Shown here piece after piece: positions 35,112 to 45,981 of a stretch of 64,000 bases of DNA. The position numbers and the translations under genes are program-made. How positions within the stretch are numbered: the first letter of the stretch is position 1; every line of letters begins with the position of its first letter. The DNA comes from Bromus sterilis. Taxonomy: Eukaryota > Streptophyta > Magnoliopsida > Poales > Poaceae. Where the stretch lies: contig OX465601.1 in NCBI GenBank assembly GCA_950022295.1, positions 110,441,501 to 110,505,500 of the forward strand, given 5' to 3'. The notes under the pieces were generated by a model. It had not been told where the DNA came from. It was given only the letters and a program-made list of their open reading frames with translations, and did no database searches.

Positions 35112-36346
35112 TGAAAGTCCAAGTATGTGATCAGAGGGTGAGGGGGTGAATGATCACTTCAAAATTTTCGACTGAAACTATGAAGTGAAGCATAAGTAAG
35201 GAAGCAAAACTAAATGCAGCGAATCAAAACACATTGAAGCACAACTGCGAAGCAAATGCAATACGGAAGGTAAATGCTTGAAGTAAAACGAACTGAGACT
35301 CGGCGATGTTTGTTCGACCAGTTCACGTTCTGCAAAGCGCTACGTCTGGTTGGAGGGACTGGTGATTGAACACCTGGAGCAAATCTCTCTCCGTCCGTTG
35401 CTCCACTGCCCCAAACTCCTTGAGCTTGGTCAGTTCTTCACTTGTGGTTGATTATTGAGGAAATCACCGAAACCTTTGACAAACTGGACTTCGAGGCGAC
35501 AATTACTCTTCACTCTCTGAAGAACAACACTCTAACCGTCTAGGAGAATTGCAGTTCTCCAAGATAAAAAGGCTAGTAAGCTTTCACCTAAGTCATCTCG
35601 AATTTACTCAGATCAATGGGACTTAGGCTTGGTATTCTGGGTTTTGGGTTTTGCTTCGGTGGAGTTCTTGGGATGCTCTTTTCAGTCTCTCTCAGGAATA
35701 TTCTCAGAGTAGCCACCCGCAAATGGAGGACGGGGCGACATATTTATAGTTGGCGATACCGAGGTGTGAAATGACCAAATTGACCCGAGGTGACAGCTTG
35801 ACACGTGTCCACAACGGTCGGATTTGTCATTACAGCGCAACTTTACTTGCAGCACAAGTAAAGCTGACTCAAGGACTTAGTTCTGCTTCGGAAGCCAAAG
35901 AGCGGAGTCTTTGCTACTGAAGCTTAACTTAGTGCACATGAGATTTCTTCGCTCTGGCTTCTCACTTGGTGTGGATTTGATCTGAGCATTTTCTCAATAA
36001 CTTCGGTGTCCACAAACTAAAGACCCCTCTTGATAGTAAGGTTTGTCCTATGACTCAAAGAACAGAAAAAGAACTACACAAAAACATCTAAGTCTTGTGT
36101 CGTCTTCTTCATTTCCTTCAATGATTTGAGCTTCAGGACACCTTCACTTTTGGGGGTCATCCTCCGTGATTAAGCTTCGCTCAGGGGGTAATGCTTCGAT
36201 AACTTGAAAACCTTCCCTGAAGCTTTATCACCTAGCTTGTCCTTCAGGAACCTATTCAACTGTTTACACTAGAAAACATTATTAGTTCCTCTACTGTCTT
36301 GTCCAATAATATCCAAAACACATGGGGGAAAAACTTTGCTCTTACA
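35112..36346 (-). repeat. 3' LTR of B2
   Basis: 1235 bp with boundaries TGTAAGAGC...GGACTTTCA on the minus strand. It is separated from its polypurine tract by the family A insertion: the LTR ends at 36346 and the tract resumes at 45441. A TATA box and a G-box are present as in the other two LTR copies. Confidence 0.9.
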
Positions 36347-39103
36347 ATCTGTAACAGCCCAGATTTCAGAAAAATTAAAAATTTTGTTTTCTGTGTGAAT
36401 TGTTTGATTGTCTAATTTGTTTGCGGTGTTTGCATCCCCGATTTATCGATCGGCGATTATTTTCCCCCTCTTATCTCGTACCGGACGGAGACCGACCCTC
36501 GCCACCCTGACACTCGACCTTTGCGACACCGGGTTTCACCCGATCACCGTCGCGAAAACCACACGAGACCAGCCGCAGCCAACGGGACGAAAAACCCCGT
36601 TTAATAATTAAACGGGATATTTTTATAGCGCGCCGGAAAGTGTTCTCGAAACGGTTCCAGCGCGAAGAAATTTTTGCTCCCCTGCGATCTAGACCGTCAG
36701 ATCTCGCGATCCGACGGCCCAGATCCACCCTAGCCTCCCACCAACCACCTTCTCCCTCCTCTCTCTCCCCCGTGGACGCCGACGCCGCGTCCCTCCGGCC
36801 GGCGAGCCGCCGCGCCCCGTAGGTCTCTCCTCCCCCGCGCCCCTCCTCTTCCATCTCTCCCTCACCCTCTTCTCTTCCCGCAGCCAGCAGGAAGCCGTGC
36901 AGGAGCGCGCCGCCGGCCCGGCCATGGAGCTCACGCGTGTCCGCCTCCACCCAGGAGCTCACCGGCCACCGATCCGCTCGCCGCCGGCCCCAAGCTCCGC
37001 TCCAACCTCGACGTCCGCGACCCTCTCCGGCCACCTCCTCGCCGCAGCGCCGCCCCGTAGCTCGCCGGCGAGCCGCCGCCGCTCCGGGCAGCCTCGATCC
37101 AGATGGGATCGGGCGCCGGTTGCCTGGCCGCCGGGTGACGCCTGCGTGGGCCGGTTTCGCCCCAACGGCCCAGTCCGCCTCCCCTCGGCCAGATGGGCCT
37201 CGGCCCATGGTGAGCCAGGCCGCCCTTTTTTTATTTTTTGTCTCTGTTATTTTTTTTCTCCTTAGCACCCTGTGATTTTTTTCTAAGTCTTGGAATTAAT
37301 TGCTGCTGATTCAATTTTTCGAGTAGTTTTGCGGTAAATCTGTAGCTCGGATCGCGATGCGCCCAAAATGAAAATTGCTTAGAATTGTCTGTAATTCAAT
37401 CCATCTTTTGTGAGAATTTTGATTTGAGGCCATCTTGATGGTGCAAATCTGTGTAGAAGTAGGCACCAGACTGTTAATTGTTGCTGAAACTGTTATTTTA
37501 TTGCAACTTCGGGTGACGGTTGCGTCGCAACCGTTTATCGGAATTGAGTGATTCCAATTGCATATTGTTAAGCATCATGTCTACTTCCATTATATGTATT
37601 GCATTGTCATAATATGATTGCTGGTCATATAGTTATTGAGCTCCAAAGTTGCTATCCCGCTGTTTTTGACAGCCACATCTGTTTTTCTCTAAGTCTGTAA
37701 CGTTTCGATGCCATGTTGCATGCTTAATATCTTTTGATCTATAATGCCTATTTGCATGATTCATTTTGCTATGCGTTCCCTGTCATGTCTAATTTAGTTC
37801 CATATCATTTGTGAGCATGTTTGCATTGATTATCATGTTTATGCATTGCTCTAAAGTGTGCTTCGTGATGTTGGCAGATTGTGCCCGTAACTTGTTTTGC
37901 TTGTATCATTTTAACCGTAACTCCGTTTGGGGTGTTCTTTATATGTAACTTGATTAGTTTTTCGTGTACTTTGTGTTTATGCTATTGTTTTCTGTTGTTA
38001 ACCAACCTAAAATATGGTTTAGGAGAGAACAGTACCAAATCTTTTCATCATCGTGCGGCACTTAGTGGAATGCCATGTTTAGGTTGTGCCTCACTTAAAT
38101 TGACTAACATAGATAGTTTCCTTTATGCTTCACCTCTTTCCATGTTTGTGTGCTATGCCATGCTTGCTTGAGTTGCCATGTTAAGAACCTTTGTTGATCA
38201 CCTGTAGCTAAACAACTTGAACCCTTGTAAATGTGCGGTATCATCGTGTGTGACGAGTACTCCACTTAACCTGTTAGTAACCGCTCTCGACGATAGGTGC
38301 GACGTCTCGTGTTGCCTTCTTGTTGATGCTTGCTCGTGTTTGCCTCGTATTAATAGATGCTTGATCATTGATTGCTTTCAAGTGTTTATCGTCTCGTGTG
38401 CTTCCGCGGGTACCTTCGGAGACGATGCTAACTTGCGATCCACTACACCTTCGGAACCCGACTTATCAACAGGCAAGGACTATACATTACTTATGATCCA
38501 TACTATTTTAACCAGCGGTTTGCATGCTAGTCTAGGATAGGTTCGATGTTTGCTCCTACCACATGTTTACAGCCTCTTTCAAACCGATACAGCCATGTCC
38601 CTTCCCAGCAAACCATGTACTGCTATGTTACTATTGCTCGTTGCTCAGCCTGTGCTTAGTATGCATGCTTACGATGCTACGATGTTACCCTGTTACTCCT
38701 TGGTTTGGGCTATCACATTATTATATTGTTGTTGATGATATGATTATTATAATGTTGACTATATTCGACGAAGGATGGAAGGTCTAGGCTATCCCGCCCC
38801 GACGCTTTGTACCATTCGAGTCACCTAGGATCCGAGTTCTGGGTATTGGTTTTAAGACTGAGCGTGCCTAACCGCGTGTGGGATTTTATGGGGTCCCCTT
38901 TTCTTACCTACCTAGCTTCAAGCATTTCTAGTGGTGGCCCAAGCTGATTTACCATTTGAAACCGTGTGTGTGCTGGTCAGCTGCCAGTAGTTTTTAAACC
39001 AACCCGGACCAGTGAGGACATAGTTCCCTTGCTGGCCCACCTTGTCCGGCTGAGGACCCGGTTTCCCATGTGTGATTAACCGGCTATCCAAACCTGCGAC
39101 ACA

Positions 39104-41338
39104 CACAGATCTTGCTAATGAGGGTGAAAAAGTCAGCTCCATTTACAGCAGACTCACAGCTCTTGCTAATGAGTTGATTTCCCTCGGTGCTGATGACATT
39201 ACTCCTCACTCTGTTGTGAGAACTTTGCTTCGCTCATTGGATGACTCGTTTGATCACATTGTGCTGATGATCAAGGAAAGGACTGATTTCAGACTTCTTG
39301 TTGCCACTGATGTTCTTGAGAGACTCAATACCTTTGAAATGGAAGAAGATGAGAAACGTGACATAAATGGCTCTCATAGAAAATCTCATGCCTTGAAAGC
39401 AAAAGCTTCGCGTCATTCTTCACCAGAAGTCAGTTCTGCTTCAGGTGTCGAATCAGATGATCCTGCAAGCATTGGAAAAGATTAGCACTGATCATGAGAC
39501 GCTTCAACCGCTTCCAGAGAAAAGGTTTTTCTTCACCAAAGAAGAGTTATTCTTCAAGAAGCTCAACTCACTCATCTCACCGCTCATCCTCAAGAAGCTC
39601 TCCATCGTAGGACAACTGCTGCTACAAGTGCAAGAAGCCAGGTCACTACATTGCTGATTGCCCTCTGTGGGAAGCTGAGAACAAAGCAAAGCATTCGCTC
39701 AGAGACTCCTCAACTAAGTCCCACAGATCTTCCAGAAGCTATGAATCCAAGAGACATGATTCCAGTTCTAGAAGAGATAAGAAGAAAGATTTTGATGATG
39801 ACAAGAGGAAGAAGTATCACAAGAAGCGTGAGGGTTCTTCATCGAAGACTTACTCATCTCGTCGAAGCAGCTCTCATCGTGCCAAGGCCTATCTGGGAAA
39901 GGAGATGAACTCTGAAGACGAAGCCTCTGGGTCTGAAGCTCAATCAGGCTCAAGGTCTGGGTCTGGGTCCGAATCAGATGGTGTTGCTGGTTTGGCATTC
40001 GCTTCAGCAGATGCTTCGGCAAAAGCTTCGAGCTCATTCTTCACCAACAACAGTAGTGAAGATGAATCTCCTGCATATTGCTTCATGGCCAAGGCGAAGG
40101 TATCTTCATCGAAATCTAACTATGATACTTCTGATTGTTCTTCATATGACAGTGCTTCAAAGATAAGCTATGCTAAACTTGCTAAAATTGCTTCAATCCA
40201 ACAAGATGAACTTGATTCACTAAGAAAAACCATTAAGAAATCAGAAACTCTGTTGATCGATGAGATAGAGAAAGGTCAAACTTTAACTAATGAGCATGAA
40301 GCTCTGAAAGAAAAGTTGGAAGAATTATCCTCTCGGCATGATCTTCTTTCAGTTGATTATGAGAAGCTCACCTATGAATTTCTTCAGAGGAAAATGGCTC
40401 CCGAAAAACTGAAAGAGGCTCATGAAGAGTTGGAAAATGTCAATCTCTCTCTCATGGCTCAATAAGGTTCTGAAGCAAATCATAAAACTGAATCACCTTG
40501 TTTGGATTGTTTGGAACAAAGAAAAATTGATTCCAAAGGCAAAGCTCCTATTGTTATTGATGATACTAATGCCTCTGATGATGAAAATCCTGCTGTTACC
40601 GAGGAACTCCTCAGATTGAAAAACTTATTTGAAACAGGCATGTTCAAAAGTGTGCAAGGCCACCAGTATCTCTGTGATATCCTGAGGAAGGCTCTCCTTC
40701 ACAGGAATCCCAGAAATGAAGGTGTTGGTTTCGAAAGAAAGATAAACCCTGATGGCACCTATTGGGAACCTGAGCAGTATCCTAAGACTGTGTGGGTCCT
40801 TGCAAAGGGAAACCCCATTGATATAGCTAACCTTTCAGGTTTTGATTGCAAGATGAACAAAGCTATTGTAGACGAATCACTTGATTCTGACTACAAGCTC
40901 ATCAAAGATGAACAGGGAAAGGTTACAGCTGAGTATGTTGGTACTCCTCCTAAGAATGGCTTCTATAAGAGGCAAATATGGGTGCAGAAAGCACTTGTGG
41001 AAAAATTGCATGATAACCATACCATGCAGGGAAAGTCTTCGGTACCACCGAATCATTTCTATTCTCTTGAAACGAGAAATGATCCTCTGGTGACCGAATC
41101 AAATGTTCCGCAGAAGCAATACTATCGCACTGGTCGTCATACTTATCGTCCTCATAATAATCATACTAAAATTGCATATGCTCATTCTTATGCTAACCAT
41201 TCGCAGAGAACTTACATTTATGGTGTGCTTGATGGTACACCGAAGCAATACACTCTTGTTCGATTTAATATTGCTTCAACCAGTGCTTCAACATCTTCTC
41301 AGTCACCTGCTCGTTTGTGGGTGGTTAAGAAGAACTAA
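39104..41338 (+). pseudogene. Copia gag (B1), 5'-truncated with frameshifts and stops
   Basis: It begins within the gag capsid-like region (EGEKVSSIYSRL) and continues to FEMEEDEKRDINGS, then breaks near 39485. The Ser/Arg-rich part containing the zinc knuckle is shifted to other frames. The frame resumes at 39905 with a Ser-rich and coiled-coil-like part, has a TAA at about 40463 where B2 has CAA, and continues to 41338 (ending RLWVVKKN). The long C-terminal extension after the zinc knuckle is shared with B2. Gag would form the cytoplasmic virus-like particle; this copy cannot make a full protein. Confidence 0.8.
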
Positions 41339-41340
41339 TT

Positions 41341-44300
41341 CTTCTGCAGGGCTATGTCCCCGGTGGATCCGAATGGGTGATGGATAGTGGTTGCACAAAT
41401 CATATGACCGGAGACAAGGAGTTATTCACCGAAGAAAAATTATCTCACTCTTCTCAGAAGTACATTACCTTCGGTGATAACAACAAGGGTAAAGTTTTAG
41501 GTTTGGGTAAGGTTGCCATATCGAAAGATAAGCACATTGACAAGGTTATGCTAGTCCAATCCCTTGGATATAATCTAATGTCTATTTCGAAGTTATGCGA
41601 TATGGGTATGCTTGTTCTATTTTCTGCTTCGCGTTGTGTTGTCTTTTCACAGGATGACTATGCGTTTGTCTTCGAGGGTTACCGAAAAGGAGACTTATAC
41701 ATTGTTGATTTTTCTTCGGGCCCTGCTGTATCCACATGCTTAATGGCAAAAGCTTCATCTGGTTGGTTATGGCATCGAAGACTTGGTCATGCAGGGATGA
41801 GAAATCTTGATAACTTAGTGAAGAAAAATCATGTTATGGCCTTAGCGAAGTTAAATTCGACAAGGATCGTCTCTGCAGTGCTTGTGAAGCTGGTAAAATT
41901 ACGAAGAAACATCATTCAGCGAAGACTATCATGACTACCACTCGTCCTCTTGAATTGCTTCATATGGATCTTTTTTGGTCCTCAAAATTATGCAAGCCTG
42001 GGAGGAAACAAATATGGTCTTGTTATTGTTGGTGATTTCTCTTGTTATACTTGGGTTTTCTTTTTAGATGACAAGAGCAAAGTTGTTGAAATCTTCAAGT
42101 CATTTGCCAAGAGAGCTCAAACAGAATATGAATTATCTCTGAAGCATATCCGAAGTGATAATGGAACTGAATTCAAAAATACTTATATTGAAGATTTTCT
42201 TGATGATCATGGTTTTACTCATGAGTTCTCTGCTGCTTATACACCTCAACAGAATGGTGTTGTCGAAAGGAAGAATAGAACTCTCATTGAGATGGCCAGA
42301 ACCATGCTTGCTGAATACAAGACTCCTATTAGGTTCTGGGACAAAGCAATTAACACAGCTTGTCATATCATCAACAAGGTTTACCTTCACAAATTTCTGA
42401 AGAAGACTTCACATGAGCTTATCACTGGTAACAAACCAAATGTTTCGTACCTTAGGGTATTTGGTGCTCCATGCTTTATTAGAGATATGAATCATAGCTC
42501 CAAATTTGCCCCTAAGGCACATGAAGGTTTTCTTTTAGGTTATGGCTCAAACTCTCACACCTACAGAGTATATAACTCTCACTTTGGGAAAGTTATGGAA
42601 ACTGTGAATGTGAGGTTCGATGAAACTAATGGCTCTCAAAAAGAGCATTTGCCTCATAATCTAGATGAACCTCCTCTTGATGAAGTAATCAGGTCCATGG
42701 CTATTGGAGAGATTCGCCCTATTGAAGCCAATTCTCGTCAAGCTAATAGGGATGATGATGGTCCAATGTTCCCACACATAGCCCGGGGCGCTGGAGATCA
42801 ACATCCTGAAGCTAATGATGAACAGGACGAAGAAGAACAAAGGAACGAAGGAAATGCTAATCCCGAAGGAAATGCTGAAGCTGAAGGTGAAGCAGATCCT
42901 GAAGCTGAAGCAGATCCTGAAGCAGAAGCTGAGCCTGAAGCTAATGATTCGACCTTATCTCGAGTTCGAAGAAGAGTTGATGTTGATTCGATCCTTGAAG
43001 AAATTCATCAACCAGGTCGTCCCACAACTCGCTCTCGTACACGTTTGGCTAACTTCTGTGGAAACTTTTCGTTTGTCTCCATGCTAGAACCTTCAAAGTT
43101 TGATGAAGCCATGAAGGATCCAGATTGGTTAACTGCCATGCTCGAAGAACTTAACCAGTTCGAGCGAAACAAAGTCTGGTCCTTAGTTGATAGACCTGAT
43201 CCCACGAAGCACAACATCATTGGTACAAAGTGGATTTTTCGCAATAAGCAAGATGAAGACGGTATAGTGGTAAGGAACAAAGCACGTCTGGTAGCACAAG
43301 GTTACACCCAAATCGAAGGTATTGATTTCGGCGAAACTTATGCTCCAGTTGCTCGTCTCGAATCCATTCGTGTTATGCTTGCTTTTGCAAATTTCAATGG
43401 TATTCTGCTTTATCAAATGGATGTGAAAAGTGCTTTTCTTAACGGAGAAATCGAGGAAGAAGTGTATGTTATGCAGCCTCCAGGTTTTGAAGACCCGAAG
43501 AAACCCGACATGGTGTACAGGTTACACAAGGCCCTCTATGGGTTGAAGAAAGCACCTCGTGCTTGGTACGACACATTGAATGATTTCCTTCTGAAGAAAG
43601 GCTTCAAACTAGGAACCACTGACCCAACGCTTTTCACTCGATCTTATAATGGTGATTTGTTTGTATGTCAAATATATGTAGATGATATCATTTTTGGATG
43701 CACTAACGCTGAAATCAGCGAAGAATTTGCCAAAATGATGTCGAAGAAATATGAGATGTCTATGATGGGTGAATTGAAGTTCTTCCTTGGACTTCAAATC
43801 CGTCAACAGAAGAATGGCACCTTTATTTCTCAAGAAAAATATCTAAAGGATTTCCTGAAGAAGTTTGGTCTCACTGAATGCAAAACCATTAAGACGCCTA
43901 TGCCTACCAATGGCTTCTTAGATGCAGATGAGAAGGGCAAAGCCTTCCACCAGAAGAAATACCGGTCTATGATTGGATCCCTTTTATATCTTTGTGCATC
44001 TAGACCTGACATTATGCTTTCAGTATGTATTTGTGCTCGTTTTCAGGCAAATCCAAAGGAATCACATCATACTGTTGTAAAGCGAATTCTTCGTTATCTT
44101 GCTCACACACCTACCTTTGGGTTGTGGTATCCCAAGGGAGCTCAGTTTGATCTCATTGGCTATTCTGACTCTGACTGGGCTGGTGATCGTGTGGATAGGA
44201 AATCAACTTCAGGGACTTGTCATTTCCTTGGAAGATCACTTGTGTGTTGGGCTTCAAAGAAGCAAAACTGTGTTTCAATATCTACTGCTGAAGCCGAATA

Positions 44301-44628
44301 CATTGCTGCTAGATCATGTTGTACTCAGACTCTATGGCTGAAGAAAATGCTAAAGGATTATGGTATTCATGTGAAGAAAATTCCACTCCTATGTGATAAT
44401 GAGAGTGCAATCAAAATTGCCCACAATCCTGTACAGCACTCTCGCACGAAGAATATTGACATTCGCCATCATTTTCTTCGTGATCATGTTCAGCGTGAAG
44501 ATATTGTTATTAGTCATGTCAGAACTGAAGATCAATTGGCAGACATATTCACGAAACCATTGGATGAGAAAAGGTTCTGTACGTTAAGGTGTGAGCTCAA
44601 TATATTGGACTCACGCCATGTACTGTAA
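41341..44628 (+). pseudogene. Copia pol (B1): protease, integrase, RT, RNase H, one frameshift region
   Basis: Protease motif MDSGCTNHM is at about 41377. The pre-integrase zinc region is WLWHRRLGHAG. Frameshifts between about 41835 and 41975 damage the N-terminal integrase part, including an extra T in the run at about 41970. From there the frame is open to 44628: the integrase core (RSDNGTEF, QQNGVVERKN), an acidic Glu/Ala/Pro repeat linker, RT (DVKSAFLNGEI, IYVDDIIFG) and RNase H (SDWAGD, STAEAEYIA, ADIFTKPL). The family normally makes one polyprotein, so this copy is inactive without repair of the frame. Confidence 0.9.
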
Positions 44629-45261
44629 GGCCGAACCTTTTTACTTCTGTATATATATTCATTTACCTCGTTTCTTACCAATTTAGTTTCGTTGTTTTTT
44701 TTTCTTCGTTTAGTTTTTTTTCGCTTGGTTTTAGTCCTCTATGCTTATCACCTTTTTCTTCGTTTGGTTTTTCTTCGAGGTGATAAGTTTTGGACCCTAC
44801 CCTTTCTATTCTTTTTCTTTCTTACTCTGTCCGTCCAAAATGGTTGAGCACAATTGAAACGGAAAGTATTTTTCTTCGAACATCATTGAGTTCTGAATCA
44901 AATGCTTCCAATTCTTATCGAAGTTTTTACTCAAGTCGAGGACATATTCTTCGGTCGTTGACATCCCATCAAATCCGGGTCGTTGAGATTTTCTCGCGAT
45001 TCGCCACGAAATCCTCGTCGTAGAATCCGGAGAGACAGACGCTGGGGGCCGTTCGATCTGATCTGACAGCTCCTGTCAGACCGGCCTATATAAGGCATCT
45101 CACCCCAGCGAATCCATCCCACCTCATTCGCATCTCCCAGGAACCCTCTCTCTCCTGAGCGCCGCCGAGCTCTTCGTCCCCGTCGCCGTTCTCGCCGCTT
45201 CACTGCCGGAAGAGCGCCGCCGTGGACTTCACGTCGTCGACGAGCACGTCCTCACCGCTCA
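44629..45261 (+). other. Post-pol segment of B1 with TATA box and leader-like sequence
   Basis: Homologous to 52340-51750 on the minus strand of B2. After a T-rich stretch it contains a palindrome (45063-45079), TATATAAGG (45087-45095) and a GC-rich leader-like sequence. The downstream third ORF is not included. Confidence 0.7.
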
Positions 45262-45440
45262 TTGTATGTCGATTGTATGAGATGGTGTATCCTTGTATCT
45301 GTAATGTTGTGATATCATGTTGGAAATCCTGGGCATATGACTTCTTCATGTGTCGCGGTGGGACCGATGTGTGCTTCGTCCCCGTATCTGGATGGAAACA
45401 TCTAGATATGGAACAGTACCGCATATCGGGCCTTACACAA

Positions 45441-45981
45441 TCTCCCCCTTTTTGGACTATTGTTGACAAACAGGCATCGATAAAAGATATTGAAGTTTTT
45501 GTGAAGTGATGGGACAAACTCTAAGATATGAAGTTTTTGGCTCCCCCTGAATGCAAGCATCGAAGATTTATGTAATCGAAGTTAATGCTTGAGAGAAATT
45601 TCTTCGATGGAGAGCAAAACAAATATCTTAGCGAATACAGTTGCATTTGAAGATATATATATATCCAGGAATGTATGCAATTGCTTCCAATGACCTGTAA
45701 CTTAGAAAATAATAACCACCTACAAGATATAAGATACAAAGCAATATTTTCAAGAAAAGGGGTTATTAAAACTTAAGCGTAGCATAGGAGTAGCAAGACC
45801 GAAGGTAAACTTAAGTTACAACCCAATCGAAGAGAATGGAATGTTTGTTGTAACTTAGCCAAGTGAAGCAAAATGCAAATAGCAAAAGCCCTTTCCCCGA
45901 TGCAAATCTAAATCATCGATGCCCTCATTGTCCCCCTTTTTTCAATGATTGGACAAAAGGTTGGGAAGAGATTCGAGAGAT
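45441..45981 (-). other. 3' untranslated region and polypurine tract of B2
   Basis: AAAAAGGGGGAGA on the minus strand (45453-45441) is the polypurine tract that originally abutted the 3' LTR. A second purine run is at about 45937-45926. No ORF is supported between the end of the third ORF (45982) and the tract. Confidence 0.75.

Larger units (their letters stand above)
39102..45261 (+). mobile_element. SIRE-type copia fragment B1, lacking both LTRs
   Basis: Starts inside gag and runs through pol and the post-pol leader segment, parallel to B2 from about 57840 down to 51750 on the minus strand. Neither LTR nor any target duplication is present at its ends, so it did not arrive by ordinary integration. 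The left end carries a 19-bp filler (39104-39122) matching 39155-39173 at 18 of 19 bases. Confidence 0.85.
36350..45437 (+). mobile_element. Solo LTR of family A (TSD CAATC) with a 6.2 kb copia segment replacing part of it
   Basis: 36350-39101 matches the family A LTR from its start (TGTAACAGCCC), and about 45262-45437 matches its last 176 bp (ending GGGCCTTACA). CAATC occurs at 36345-36349 and 45438-45442, so this was one LTR insertion. Compared with 3408-7131, 845 bp (equivalent to 3584-4428) is missing and SIRE-type copia DNA (39102-45261) stands in its place. A smaller deletion near 36660 removed the TATA region. Frames such as the minus-strand 36471-37268 are LTR sequence and are not genes. 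Confidence 0.85.

Noticed and set aside
36471..37268. 265-codon minus-strand frame
   Set aside because: It lies antisense in the family A LTR at 36350-39101; GC-driven, with no motif and no counterpart frame of equal length in the other LTR copies.
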